Shown piece by piece: positions 9,271 to 18,123 of a stretch of DNA of 64,000 nucleotides (positions are counted from its first letter, which is position 1; every line of letters begins with the position of its first letter). A program made the translations under genes and the position numbers. Source of the stretch: Pseudomonas shahriarae (GTDB taxonomy: Bacteria > Pseudomonadota > Gammaproteobacteria > Pseudomonadales > Pseudomonadaceae); contig NZ_CP077085.1 in assembly GCF_014268455.2 (NCBI RefSeq), forward strand, positions 1,364,001-1,428,000, read 5' to 3'. The notes under the pieces are model-generated. The model was given only the letters and a program-made list of their open reading frames with translations, was not told the origin of the DNA and made no database searches.

Positions 9271-10380
9271 ATGCACGGCGAATCTCCAATCAAACGTCGC
9301 GTATCGCGCAAGATCTGGGTCGGCTCCGTGCCGGTGGGTGGTGATGCCCCCATCGCCGTGCAGAGCATGACCAACAGCGACACCAATGACGTAGCGGCCA
9401 CCGTGGCCCAGATCAACCGCCTGGAAGCCGCTGGCGTCGATATCGTGCGGGTTTCCGTGCCGGATATGGACGCTGCCGAAGCCTTCGGCCGCATCAAGCA
9501 ATTGGTCAAGGTACCATTGGTCGCCGATATCCACTTCGACTACAAGATCGCGTTGCGCGTGGCCGAACTGGGCGTCGACTGCCTGCGGATCAACCCGGGC
9601 AACATCGGTCGCGAAGACCGCGTGCGTGCCGTGGTCGACGCAGCCCGTGACCGCGGGATCCCGATCCGCATCGGTGTCAACGCTGGCTCCCTGGAAAAAG
9701 ACCTGCAGAAGAAATACGGCGAGCCTACCCCGGCAGCCCTGGTCGAGTCGGCACTGCGCCATGTCGAGCACCTTGAACGCCTGAACTTCCAGGATTTCAA
9801 GGTCAGCGTAAAGGCTTCCGACGTGTTCATGGCGGTAGAAGCCTACCGCCTGCTGGCCAAGGAAATCGTGCAGCCATTGCACCTGGGCATCACCGAAGCC
9901 GGTGGTTTGCGTTCAGGCACAGTGAAATCTGCGGTGGGTCTCGGTATGCTGCTGGCCGACGGGATTGGCGATACCATTCGTATCTCCCTGGCGGCGGACC
10001 CGGTAGAGGAAGTGAAAGTCGGCTACGACATTCTCAAATCCCTGCATTTACGCTCCCGTGGCATCAATTTTATTGCCTGCCCGAGTTGCTCGCGGCAGAA
10101 CTTCGACGTGGTGAAAACCATGAACGAGTTGGAAGTACGCCTGGAAGACCTGCTGGTACCGCTGGATGTTGCGGTGATCGGCTGTGTGGTCAACGGGCCG
10201 GGTGAGGCCAAGGAGGCGCACGTAGGCCTGACCGGCGGTACCCCGAACCTGATTTACATCGACGGCAAGCCGTCGCAGAAATTGACGAATGATAATCTGG
10301 TGGATCAGTTGGAACGGCTGATCCGCGAGAAAGCGGCCGAGAAGGTCGCCTCTGACGCAGCGCTGATCGCTCGCGGCTGA
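9271..10380 (+). CDS. ispG: 4-hydroxy-3-methylbut-2-enyl-diphosphate synthase IspG
   Basis: [4Fe-4S] enzyme of 369 residues that converts 2-C-methyl-D-erythritol 2,4-cyclodiphosphate to HMBPP in the non-mevalonate isoprenoid pathway. The N-terminal TIM-barrel part begins with the [19 protein letters not shown] segment. Cluster ligands are in [11 protein letters not shown] and [11 protein letters not shown]. The second motif is characteristic of GcpE. Like RlmN it depends on Fe-S assembly. Confidence 0.97.
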   Translation: MHGESPIKRRVSRKIWVGSVPVGGDAPIAVQSMTNSDTNDVAATVAQINRLEAAGVDIVRVSVPDMDAAEAFGRIKQLVKVPLVADIHFDYKIALRVAELGVDCLRINPGNIGREDRVRAVVDAARDRGIPIRIGVNAGSLEKDLQKKYGEPTPAALVESALRHVEHLERLNFQDFKVSVKASDVFMAVEAYRLLAKEIVQPLHLGITEAGGLRSGTVKSAVGLGMLLADGIGDTIRISLAADPVEEVKVGYDILKSLHLRSRGINFIACPSCSRQNFDVVKTMNELEVRLEDLLVPLDVAVIGCVVNGPGEAKEAHVGLTGGTPNLIYIDGKPSQKLTNDNLVDQLERLIREKAAEKVASDAALIARG

Positions 10381-10403
10381 TCGAACGAATTTAAGGATTT
10401 GAT

Positions 10404-11693
10404 GTGAGCAAGTCTCTGCAAGCCATTCGTGGCATGAACGACATCCTGCCCGAACAGACGCCCCTGTGGCGCTATTTCGAGAGCACGGTCGCGCGCCTGC
10501 TGGATAACTACGGTTACAAGCAGATCCGCATGCCAATCGTCGAGTTCACCGAGCTGTTCAAGCGCTCCATCGGTGAAGTGACTGACATCGTCGAAAAAGA
10601 GATGTACACCTTCGAAGATCGCAACGGCGACTCCCTGACCTTGCGTCCGGAAGGTACCGCCGCGTGCGTGCGCGCTGTGCTCGAGCATGGCATCACCGGT
10701 GGTGGCCAGACCCAGAAACTGTGGTACATCGGCCCGATGTTCCGCCACGAGCGCCCACAAAAAGGCCGTTATCGCCAGTTTCACCAGATCGGTTGCGAAG
10801 TCTTTAACCTCGATGGCCCGGATATCGACGCCGAGCTGATCGTGCTGACCTGGCGCCTGTGGGGCCAACTGGGCATCCGCGACGCGGTCAAGCTCGAGCT
10901 CAACAGCCTGGGCACCAGCGAGTCCCGTGGCCGTTACCGTGAAGCCCTGGTCGAGTACCTGTCCGCTCACCTGGACAAGCTCGATGAAGACAGCCAGCGT
11001 CGCCTGAAGACCAACCCATTGCGCGTCCTTGATACCAAGAACGCCGAGACCCAGGCTGTGCTGGTCGACGCGCCGAAAATGGCCGATTACCTGGACGACG
11101 AGTCCCGCACGCACTTTGAGGGCCTCAAGGCACGCCTGGATGCGGCCGGGATTCCCTACGTGATCAACCCCAAGTTGGTGCGCGGCCTCGATTACTACAG
11201 CAAGACCGTGTTTGAGTGGGTCACTGACAAGCTCGGCGCCCAGGGCACCGTGTGTGCCGGTGGTCGTTACGACGGTCTGGTTGAGCAGATGGGTGGCAAG
11301 CCGACCACGGGCGTGGGTTTTGCCATGGGCATCGAGCGGCTGATCCTGCTGCTGGAAACCCTGGAGCAGATCCCTGAAGAAATTTCCCGTCAGGTGGACG
11401 TGTACCTGTGCGCCTTTGGCGAGGCAGCCGAACTGGCTGGCCTGGCCTTGAGCGAACAGTTGCGCGACCAACTGCCGAACCTGCGCCTGCAGGTCAATGC
11501 CGGCGCTGGCAGCTTCAAGAGCCAATTCAAGAAAGCCGACAAGAGCGGCGCGTTGTACGCGCTGATCCTGGGCGACGATGAACTGGCCCAGCAAGTGGTA
11601 AGTGTCAAACCCCTGCGTGGCCAGGGCGAACAACAAAGCATTGCCTTTGATGCGCTTGCCGCGCACTTGGCCACCTGCATCGTGCAGGGTTGA
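10404..11693 (+). CDS. hisS: Histidyl-tRNA synthetase
   Basis: Class II aminoacyl-tRNA synthetase of 429 residues that charges tRNA-His. Motif 2 ([20 protein letters not shown]), the histidine-specific segments [15 protein letters not shown] and [14 protein letters not shown], and the motif 3 region GFAMGIERL are all present. The start is GTG 10404 behind AAGGATTT, giving [13 protein letters not shown]. The next gene, yfgM, is 41 bp downstream. Confidence 0.97.
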   Translation: MSKSLQAIRGMNDILPEQTPLWRYFESTVARLLDNYGYKQIRMPIVEFTELFKRSIGEVTDIVEKEMYTFEDRNGDSLTLRPEGTAACVRAVLEHGITGGGQTQKLWYIGPMFRHERPQKGRYRQFHQIGCEVFNLDGPDIDAELIVLTWRLWGQLGIRDAVKLELNSLGTSESRGRYREALVEYLSAHLDKLDEDSQRRLKTNPLRVLDTKNAETQAVLVDAPKMADYLDDESRTHFEGLKARLDAAGIPYVINPKLVRGLDYYSKTVFEWVTDKLGAQGTVCAGGRYDGLVEQMGGKPTTGVGFAMGIERLILLLETLEQIPEEISRQVDVYLCAFGEAAELAGLALSEQLRDQLPNLRLQVNAGAGSFKSQFKKADKSGALYALILGDDELAQQVVSVKPLRGQGEQQSIAFDALAAHLATCIVQG

Positions 11694-11734
11694 AGCTGTC
11701 AAACAGCCGAATTTAGCGATTAAGGAGTATTGGG

Positions 11735-12376
11735 GTGTCGAGTACTGAAGATGATCAGCTGGCCGAGTTCAAAGACTGGTGGCAGCGTAACGGCAAACCC
11801 CTGGTAACTGGCGGCCTGCTGGCGCTGGTGGTGGTGTTCGGTTGGCAGGCGTTCCAGAAGTATCAGGGCAATCAGTCGCAAGGCGCCTCGATGCTCTATC
11901 AGCAATTGCTGGAAACCACGCTGACGCCTACCGGCAAGCCTGATCCTGCCCAAGTGGCGGACCTGGCCGGCAAGCTGAAAAACGAATTTGGCGGTAGCAC
12001 CTACGCCCAATACGGTAGCCTGTTCGTCGCGAAAGTCGCGGTCGATACCGGCAAGCTGGATGATGCAGCCTCCGAGCTCAAAGCCATCGCCGACAAGCCG
12101 AGCAACCCGACCCTGGGTGAAATCGCACGTCAGCGCCTGGCCCAGGTCCTGGCCGCACAAAACAAGGCCGACGAAGCACTGAAACTGCTCGACGGCGATG
12201 CTGACAAGGCATTTGTAGCCACTCGCGAAGAGCTCAAGGGCGACCTGCTGGTCCAATTGGGTCGTACCGACGAAGCCAATGCTGCGTACCAAAAAGCCAA
12301 GGCTGCGCTGTCTGATGAAGCAGCGGTCGGTGGCTTACAAATCAAGCTGGACGACTTGGCCAAAGGGGATGCGTGA
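11735..12376 (+). CDS. yfgM: YfgM-like inner-membrane TPR protein
   Basis: Bitopic protein of 213 residues like E. coli YfgM, an ancillary partner of the SecYEG translocon and of periplasmic chaperones. A short cytoplasmic N-terminus is followed by one membrane span (about residues 24-40, PLVTGGLLALVVVFGWQAF) and a periplasmic TPR-like helical domain. The start is GTG 11735 after AAGGAG. It overlaps bamB, the usual neighbour, which suggests a shared outer-membrane biogenesis context. Confidence 0.93.
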   Translation: MSSTEDDQLAEFKDWWQRNGKPLVTGGLLALVVVFGWQAFQKYQGNQSQGASMLYQQLLETTLTPTGKPDPAQVADLAGKLKNEFGGSTYAQYGSLFVAKVAVDTGKLDDAASELKAIADKPSNPTLGEIARQRLAQVLAAQNKADEALKLLDGDADKAFVATREELKGDLLVQLGRTDEANAAYQKAKAALSDEAAVGGLQIKLDDLAKGDA

Positions 12377-13520
12377 CGTGATCCGTTGGAAACATGCAGC
12401 ATTGCTGGCTCTGGCCGTTTTGGCCGCGGGTTGCAGCAGCAACAGCAAAAAAGAACTGCCTCCGGCCGAGCTGACCAGCTTCAAGGAAGAAGTGGTCCTG
12501 CAAAAGCAGTGGAGCCGCTCTATCGGTGACGGCCAGGGCGACACCTACAACATGTTGGTACCGGCAATCGACGGTGACAACATTGTGGCCGCTGACGTGA
12601 CCGGCGTGGTGATCTCCATGGATCGCATGAACGGCGACGTCAAGTGGAAGAAAGACCTCGAGTTGCCTGTTTCCGGCGCCGTCGGCGTGGGTTACGGCAT
12701 GGTGATGATCGGCACGCTGAAAGGCGAAGTCGTGGCCCTGGATTCGAGCACCGGTGAAGAGAAATGGCGCGCTCGCGTGACCAGTGAAGTCCTCGCACCG
12801 CCTGCCACCAACGGCGATATCGTCGTGGTGCAGACCCAGGATGACCGTGTCATCGGTCTTGACGCCAACACCGGCGAGCAGCGCTGGCTGTACGACAGCA
12901 CCCCTGCGGTGTTGACGTTGCGCGGTACCAGTGGTCCGGTTGTGACCAATAACCTGGCGCTGGCAGGTCTTTCGACCGGTAAAGTGGTCGCCCTGGATAC
13001 CCAGAACGGCGTGCCAGCCTGGGAATCGCGGGTCGCCATTCCGCAAGGTCGTTCCGAGCTGGACCGTGTGGTGGACATCGACGGCGGCTTGCTGCTTTCG
13101 GGTGAAACCCTGTACGTCGCCACTTACCAGGGCCGTGTCGCGGCGCTGGACCTGCAAAGCGGCCGCGTCCTCTGGCAGCGTGATGCCTCCAGCTACGCCG
13201 GTGTCGCCCAAGGTTTTGGCAGCGTCTACGTGAGCCTGGCATCGGGCACCGTTGAAAGCGTCGATGAGCGTTCCACCACAGCCCTGTGGAGCAATGACTC
13301 GCTGGCTCGCCGTCAACTGTCGGCTCCGGAAGTGTTCTCCAGCTATGTAGCGGTAGGCGACCTGGAAGGTTACCTGCACCTGCTGAGCCAGGTAGATGGT
13401 CGCTTTGTCGGCCGTGAACGTATCGACAGCGACGGCCTGCGTGCGCGTCCGCTGGTAGTAGGCAACATGCTTTATGTGTTTGGTAACAGCGGCAAGCTGG
13501 AAGCCCTGACCATCAAGTAA
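12369..13520 (+). CDS. bamB: Outer-membrane assembly lipoprotein BamB
   Basis: Lipoprotein of 383 residues and part of the BAM complex that folds beta-barrel proteins into the outer membrane. A signal peptide ends in the lipobox LAAGC. The mature part is an eight-bladed beta-propeller with repeated WXXX-G motifs such as TGEEKWRARV, TGEQRWLYDS and SGRVLWQRDA. ATG 12369 overlaps the yfgM stop; an in-frame GTG at 12378 is better spaced from AAGGGG (12363-12368) and could be the true start. A hairpin series and a terminator follow. Confidence 0.95.
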   Translation: MRDVIRWKHAALLALAVLAAGCSSNSKKELPPAELTSFKEEVVLQKQWSRSIGDGQGDTYNMLVPAIDGDNIVAADVTGVVISMDRMNGDVKWKKDLELPVSGAVGVGYGMVMIGTLKGEVVALDSSTGEEKWRARVTSEVLAPPATNGDIVVVQTQDDRVIGLDANTGEQRWLYDSTPAVLTLRGTSGPVVTNNLALAGLSTGKVVALDTQNGVPAWESRVAIPQGRSELDRVVDIDGGLLLSGETLYVATYQGRVAALDLQSGRVLWQRDASSYAGVAQGFGSVYVSLASGTVESVDERSTTALWSNDSLARRQLSAPEVFSSYVAVGDLEGYLHLLSQVDGRFVGRERIDSDGLRARPLVVGNMLYVFGNSGKLEALTIK

Positions 13521-13529
13521 GAACTATGC

Positions 13530-13630
13530 TTGGGGTAACCCCCAGGCGGCCCTGCTTCGGCAGGGCATGCGACACCTTCGGGTGTTGCCCCGAGCACCAG
13601 CCGCTGCCTTGCAGCGGCTTTTGTATTTTC
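13530..13630 (+). terminator. Terminator after bamB, preceded by three further hairpins
   Basis: AGCCGCTGC (13599-13607) and GCAGCGGCT (13611-13619) form a perfect 9-bp stem followed by TTTGTATTTT. Upstream in the same 134-bp gap are GGGG-TAA-CCCC (about 13532-13542), GCCCTGC-TTCG-GCAGGGC (13549-13566) and ACACC-TTCG-GGTGT (13572-13585), the last two capped by UUCG tetraloops. Confidence 0.75.
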
Positions 13631-13654
13631 TGAAATAACGCAGTGGAGAGCCGC

Positions 13655-15124
13655 ATGGTTCCCGTAATCGCCCTGGTGGGCCGACCTAACGTCGGCAAGT
13701 CCACCTTGTTCAACCGCCTGACCAGGACTCGTGACGCCATCGTCGGCGACTTGTCCGGTCTGACCCGTGATCGCCAATACGGTGAGGCAAAGTGGCAAGG
13801 GCGCTCCTATATTATTGTCGACACCGGTGGTATCTCCGGTGACGAGCATGGCATGGACGAAAAGATGGCCGAGCAGTCGCTGCTGGCCATTGAAGAAGCC
13901 GATGTCGTGTTGTTCCTGGTGGACGCCCGTGCGGGCTACACCGCCGCCGACCAGATGATCGGCGAGCACTTGCGCAAACGTAACAAGCGCTCCTATTTGA
14001 TCGCCAACAAGATCGACAACATCGATCCTGAAGCGGCCCGTGCCGAATTCAGCCCGATGGGCCTGGGTGACGCGATTCCTGTCGCCGGTGCCCACGGTCG
14101 CGGTATCACCCAGATGCTGGAAATCGCCCTGCGCGACTTCCCCAAGGATGACGCCGAAGAAGTTGAAGGCGAAGAAGAGATCGTCGCTGAAGGTGAGGAA
14201 GCCAAGCGCATTCCTGGCCCGAGTGAAAAAGACGGGATCAAGATCGCTATCATCGGCCGCCCCAACGTGGGCAAGTCGACCCTGGTCAACCGCATGCTCG
14301 GTGAAGACCGGGTAATCGTCTACGACCAGCCCGGCACCACCCGCGACAGCATCTACATCCCGTTCGAGCGGAACGACGAGAAGTACACGCTGATCGACAC
14401 CGCCGGTGTGCGCAAGCGCGGCAAGATCCACGAGGAAGTTGAAAAGTTTTCGGTGGTCAAAACCCTGCAGGCGATCAAAGACGCCAACGTGGTGATCTTC
14501 GTGATGGACGCCCGCGAAGGCGTGGTCGACCACGACCTCAACCTGCTGGGCTTTGCCCTGGAGGCTGGTCGGGCATTGGTGATCGCGATCAACAAATGGG
14601 ACGGCATGACCCCAAGCGAGCGTGACTTCGTCAAGGTCGAGCTGCAGCGCCGGTTGTTCTTCGTCGACTTCGCCGATATCCACTTTATCTCGGCGCTGCA
14701 CGGTACTGGCGTGGGCAACCTCTACGCTTCGGTACAGAACTCGTTCAAGTCGGCGGTCACCCGCTGGCCGACCAATCGCCTGACCCAGATCCTTGAAGAC
14801 GCGGTGGGCGAACACGCGCCACCGATGGTCAACAACCGCCGGATCAAGCTGCGTTACGCCCACTTGGGTGGTGCCAACCCGCCGATTATCGTGATCCACG
14901 GTAACCAGATCGAGAAGGTGCCCAAGTCCTACGTGCGTTACCTGGAAAACACTTACCGCCGTGTCTTGAAGCTGGTCGGCACACCGATCCGCATCGAGTT
15001 CAAAGGTGGCGAGAACCCGTACGAAGGTAACAAGAACAGCCTGACTGACCGCCAAGTGAACAAGAAACGTCGCTTGATGAGCCACAACAAAAAGGCTGAC
15101 AAAAAGCGTAAAGACCGCCGCTGA
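13655..15124 (+). CDS. der: Ribosome-associated GTPase Der (EngA)
   Basis: Essential GTPase of 489 residues acting in 50S subunit maturation. Two G domains in tandem each start with a P-loop ([12 protein letters not shown] near residue 10, [12 protein letters not shown] near 200). They are joined by an acidic linker ([17 protein letters not shown]) and followed by a KH-like domain and a basic tail ([11 protein letters not shown]). ATG 13655 follows GGAGAG; a GTG 12 bases upstream is in frame but poorly placed. Its gene is separated from bamB by a terminator and so may have its own promoter. Confidence 0.97.
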   Translation: MVPVIALVGRPNVGKSTLFNRLTRTRDAIVGDLSGLTRDRQYGEAKWQGRSYIIVDTGGISGDEHGMDEKMAEQSLLAIEEADVVLFLVDARAGYTAADQMIGEHLRKRNKRSYLIANKIDNIDPEAARAEFSPMGLGDAIPVAGAHGRGITQMLEIALRDFPKDDAEEVEGEEEIVAEGEEAKRIPGPSEKDGIKIAIIGRPNVGKSTLVNRMLGEDRVIVYDQPGTTRDSIYIPFERNDEKYTLIDTAGVRKRGKIHEEVEKFSVVKTLQAIKDANVVIFVMDAREGVVDHDLNLLGFALEAGRALVIAINKWDGMTPSERDFVKVELQRRLFFVDFADIHFISALHGTGVGNLYASVQNSFKSAVTRWPTNRLTQILEDAVGEHAPPMVNNRRIKLRYAHLGGANPPIIVIHGNQIEKVPKSYVRYLENTYRRVLKLVGTPIRIEFKGGENPYEGNKNSLTDRQVNKKRRLMSHNKKADKKRKDRR

Positions 15125-15140
15125 CAGTGGAGTGGGCTTG

Positions 15141-15230
15141 TGTGGGAGTGGGCTTGCCCGCGATAGCGATAGATCAGACACCAACCTGCTGACTGACCCA
15201 GCGCCATCCCAGGCAAGCCAATTCCTACAG
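15141..15230. repeat. Degenerate REPIN between der and the aminotransferase gene
   Basis: TGTGGGAGTGGGCTTGCCCG opens the left arm and CAGGCAAGCCAATTCCTACA (15211-15230) is a diverged right arm of the other REP subtype. The loop is about 40 bp. The mismatches suggest an old copy. Confidence 0.7.
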
Positions 15231-15246
15231 ACGTTAGGCGTTACCC

Positions 15247-15274
15247 AAAAAGGGCTCTGAATGAGCCCTTTTTT
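15247..15274. terminator. Rho-independent terminator after der
   Basis: AAAAAGGGCTC (15247-15257), loop TGAAT, then GAGCCCTTTTTT. The stem continues into the A/T tracts, so it can act on either strand. Confidence 0.85.
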
Positions 15275-15342
15275 GTGCCTCACGATTGACCCCTCGGCGC
15301 ATGCAGCTTACAACTTGTAACTCACCGCCAGGGGCCCACCGC

Positions 15343-16491
15343 ATGATCACCAGCAAGTTGCCGAATGTCGGCACCACCATTTTCACCACCATGTCGCAAC
15401 TCGCTGTCGAAACCGGCGCGTTGAACCTGTCCCAGGGTTTTCCTGATTTCAATGGTCCCCAGGCCTTGCTCGACGCGGTGGGCAAACACGTTGCCAGTGG
15501 TCATAACCAATACGCGCCGATGACCGGCCTGCCGGCCCTGCGCCAGCAAGTGGCAGCCAAGATCGCTCGCAGCTACGGCGTGTCGGTCAATCCCGACAGC
15601 GAAGTGACCATCACCCCCGGCGCCACCCAGGCAATCTTCTGTGCGATCCAGGCAGTGATCCGCAGCGGTGACGAGGTGATTGTCTTTGACCCGTGCTACG
15701 ACAGCTACGAGCCTTCGGTGGAGCTGGCTGGAGGGCGTTGCGTGCATGTGCAACTGGGGCTGGCGGATTTCAGCCTGGATTTCGAACAGATCAAGGCCGC
15801 GCTGACCCCGCGTACACGCATGATCATCCTCAACACCCCGCACAATCCCAGTGGTGCCCTGATCACTCGCGCCGAGCTCGACCAATTGGCCGAGCTGATC
15901 CGCGATCGCGATATCTATCTGGTCAGCGATGAGGTCTACGAGCACCTGGTATTCGATGGCGTACCCCACGTCAGCGTCCTGGCCCACGAAGAGCTGTATC
16001 AGCGCGCGTTCGTGGTCAGCTCCTTTGGCAAGACCTACCACGTCACCGGCTGGAAGACCGGCTACGTGGTGGCGCCAGCGGCCTTGAGTGCGGAGCTGCG
16101 CAAGGTGCATCAATACGTCAGTTTCTGCGGTGTTACGCCATTGCAGTATGCCCTGGCCGACTTTATGGCCGAACACCCGGAGCATGTCGAGGAACTGCCC
16201 GCTTTCTACCAGGCCAAACGTGACCTGTTCTGCGATCTGCTGGCCCCCTCGCGTTTCAGTTTTACGCGGGTAGCCGGTACTTACTTTCAACTGGTGGATT
16301 ACTCACAGATTCGCCCGGACCTGGATGACGTGGCCATGTCGCTGTGGATGACTCGCGAGCATGGCGTGGCGACAATTCCGGTCTCGGTGTTCTATCGGAC
16401 CCCACCCCAAGGCCAGCGCCTGGTGCGCCTGTGCTTTGCCAAACGCGAGGAGACGCTGCGTCAAGCAGCCGAGAAACTATGCGTGATCTGA
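15343..16491 (+). CDS. PLP-dependent aminotransferase, methionine aminotransferase (YbdL) type
   Basis: Fold-type I class I/II aminotransferase of 382 residues. The PLP lysine is in SSFGKTYHVTGWK, with the usual NPHNPSG-type motif (ILNTPHNPSGALI) and SDEVYEHLVFDG. The N-terminus (ITSKLPNVGTTIFTTMS) resembles methionine/glutamine-transaminase K-like enzymes such as E. coli YbdL. Its stop overlaps a nitrilase-family omega-amidase, the standard partner that hydrolyses the keto acid amide left when glutamine is the amino donor. The likely role is methionine salvage from 4-methylthio-2-oxobutanoate. ATG 15343 is preferred over upstream in-frame codons lying beside the der terminator. Confidence 0.87.
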   Translation: MITSKLPNVGTTIFTTMSQLAVETGALNLSQGFPDFNGPQALLDAVGKHVASGHNQYAPMTGLPALRQQVAAKIARSYGVSVNPDSEVTITPGATQAIFCAIQAVIRSGDEVIVFDPCYDSYEPSVELAGGRCVHVQLGLADFSLDFEQIKAALTPRTRMIILNTPHNPSGALITRAELDQLAELIRDRDIYLVSDEVYEHLVFDGVPHVSVLAHEELYQRAFVVSSFGKTYHVTGWKTGYVVAPAALSAELRKVHQYVSFCGVTPLQYALADFMAEHPEHVEELPAFYQAKRDLFCDLLAPSRFSFTRVAGTYFQLVDYSQIRPDLDDVAMSLWMTREHGVATIPVSVFYRTPPQGQRLVRLCFAKREETLRQAAEKLCVI

Positions 16492-17270
16492 GTGCTTTAC
16501 CCGACCTGAACATTGCACTGGTGCAGACCACCCTGGCCTGGCATGACCGCCAGGCCAACCTGGAGCATTTCGAGCTGCTGCTGGAGCAGGCCAGGGGCGC
16601 CGACCTGATCGTGCTGCCGGAAATGTTCACCACCGGCTTTTCCATGGAGTCCCAATTGCTGGCCGAAGCCGAAAACGGCCCGACCCATGAATGGCTCAAG
16701 ACCCAGGCGCGGAAGTACAACGCGGTGATTACCGGCAGCGTGATCATCCAGGCCGCTGACGGCAGCCACCGCAACCGCCTGTTGTGGGCGCGGCCCGATG
16801 GCGAAGTGTTGCACTACGACAAGCGCCACCTGTTTCGCATGGCCGGTGAACACAATCACTACACCCCCGGCGAGCGCCAGGTGCAATTCGAACTCAAGGG
16901 TTGGCGGGTTCGCCCGCTGATCTGCTATGACCTGCGCTTCCCGGTGTGGAGCCGTGATGCCCAGGACACTGACCTGCTGCTGTATACCGCCAACTGGCCG
17001 GGTGCACGGCGCCAGCACTGGAACCGCCTGTTGCCGGCTCGGGCCATCGAAAACCTGTGTTATGTGGCGGCGGTGAACCGAGTGGGTACGGATGGCAAGG
17101 GCTTTGCCTACACCGGCGACAGCCAGGTCCTGGACTTTCAGGGCGAAAGCCTGCTGAGCGCAGGGGAGGCGGACGGGGTGTTCCAGGTGTGCCTGGAGGC
17201 GGCGCAATTGGCGGACTATCGCACGCGGTTTCCGGCAAATCTGGATGCCGATAGTTTTCAGTTTGTCTGA
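16479..17270 (+). CDS. Omega-amidase, YafV-type nitrilase family
   Basis: Carbon-nitrogen hydrolase of 263 residues with the Glu-Lys-Cys triad: E in VLPEMFTTGFSME, K in HYDKRHLFRMAGE and C in PLICYDLRFPVW. This matches the YafV/Nit2 omega-amidase group, which hydrolyses alpha-ketoglutaramate or alpha-ketosuccinamate. ATG 16479 lies 13 bp inside the preceding aminotransferase gene, so the pair is translationally coupled. Together they would make transamination with glutamine irreversible. Confidence 0.88.
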   Translation: MRDLSALPDLNIALVQTTLAWHDRQANLEHFELLLEQARGADLIVLPEMFTTGFSMESQLLAEAENGPTHEWLKTQARKYNAVITGSVIIQAADGSHRNRLLWARPDGEVLHYDKRHLFRMAGEHNHYTPGERQVQFELKGWRVRPLICYDLRFPVWSRDAQDTDLLLYTANWPGARRQHWNRLLPARAIENLCYVAAVNRVGTDGKGFAYTGDSQVLDFQGESLLSAGEADGVFQVCLEAAQLADYRTRFPANLDADSFQFV

Positions 17271-17294
17271 CAGGGGCCTGTTGTCAGTGGGATA

Positions 17295-17364
17295 GCTATC
17301 GCGGGCAAGCCCGCTCCCACAGGGGAATGCATTCCAAATGTGGGAGCGGGCTTGCCCGCGATGA
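17295..17364. repeat. REPIN, GC-rich subtype on both arms
   Basis: Left arm CTATCGCGGGCAAGCCCGCT, right arm AGCGGGCTTGCCCGCGATGA, with about 20 bp between. It directly abuts the larger inverted-repeat element at 17358-18050. Confidence 0.85.
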
Positions 17365-17753
17365 GCATAGGTATCTACAGATTTTTTTAGTGATTCTTAG
17401 GTTTGTGTACATATCCGTTGCTTCGGTCACGGCGGCTATTGGTTCCGCCCTTACGGCGGGTCACTTTTGGAAAAGAGCCCGGAGTGCCGGCCCAGCCAAA
17501 AGTAACCAAAAGGGCTCTTGCCCCACCACTCGGCACCTCGCCCAGGCTCGGTGTGCCCGTCATCCGACATTGATTTGGGGGGCCGCCGCGATGGGCCATC
17601 CATGGCCCAGCGCGGCTAACCCGGCGTCCTGCCGGGTTACCCCCAAAATCAATATCGGATGACGGCCAGCGTGGTTTAACGGGGCGCCTAAGATCAAAAG
17701 CAAAGCGAGGCGGCCTGACAGCCGACCTGATCGTCGAGATGTACGCATATACC

Positions 17754-17843
17754 TGTGGGAGCTGGCTTGCCTGCGAAGGCGGTGTATCAGTCGATAAATG
17801 TATTGGCTGATACACCGCCTTCGCAGGCAAGCCAGCTCCCACA
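17754..17843. repeat. Perfect REPIN with 37-bp arms
   Basis: 17754-17790 is the exact reverse complement of 17807-17843; the loop is 16 bp. Both arms are of the subtype TGTGGGAGCTGGCTTGCCTG and extend past the REP core into the inner spacer. It lies at the centre of the larger inverted repeat. Confidence 0.92.
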
Positions 17844-17870
17844 AGGGGGAATGCAGCTTCGCGCCCCGGC

Positions 17871-17897
17871 TTTGCTGTTGCTGTTGCTGTTGTTCTG
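17871..17897. repeat. Short TTGCTG tandem repeat
   Basis: The stretch GCTGTTGCTGTTGCTGTT contains about three 6-bp units, in the right half of the large inverted-repeat element. It is a potential slippage site. Confidence 0.6.
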
Positions 17898-18074
17898 CTT
17901 TTGATCTGGCTTTTGATCTTAGGCGCCCCGTTAAACCACGCTGGCCGTCAGGGCGGAACCCTAAGTGGCCATGACCGCAGCAACGGATATGTACACAAAC
18001 CCAATAAGCACTAGAAAAAAAAGTTGTGTAGATACCTATGCCGCGATGAGGCCACCACCACAACCCCAAACTAA

Positions 18075-18106
18075 AAAGGCCCCTGGATTTGCATCCAGGG
18101 GCCTTT
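18075..18106 (-). terminator. leuA terminator
   Basis: AAAGGCCCCTGGAT (18075-18088), a four-base loop, then ATCCAGGGGCCTTT form a perfect 14-bp stem. Read on the minus strand it lies about 18 bp after the leuA stop and ends in TTTTTAG. Confidence 0.9.
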
Positions 18107-18123
18107 GGCTTTTCAGCGGTCAG

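Larger units (their letters stand above)
17358..18050. repeat. Nested inverted-repeat element of about 690 bp enclosing a REPIN
   Basis: Non-coding mosaic with several exact inverted matches. 17401-17421 equals the reverse complement of 17980-18000 (21 nt). CATAGGTATCTACA at 17366-17379 matches the complement within 18027-18040. 17660-17701 equals the reverse complement of 17909-17950 (42 nt). Inside the left half, 17561-17581 pairs with 17640-17661 around further hairpins. A REPIN sits in the middle. The short open frame at 17327-17662 is translated repeat. It looks like one of the dispersed intergenic repeats of fluorescent pseudomonads rather than an insertion sequence; no transposase is present. 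Confidence 0.75.

Noticed and set aside
17327..17662. 111-codon frame inside the inverted-repeat element
   Set aside because: It starts in a REPIN and translates dispersed-repeat DNA. It resembles spurious repeat-derived hypothetical proteins.
17754..17843. CRISPR-like palindromic repeat
   Set aside because: There is a single palindrome with no regularly spaced direct repeats or spacers and no cas genes; it is a REPIN.
17358..18050. Insertion sequence or prophage remnant
   Set aside because: Inverted repeats are present, but there is no transposase or integrase frame and no clear target duplication.
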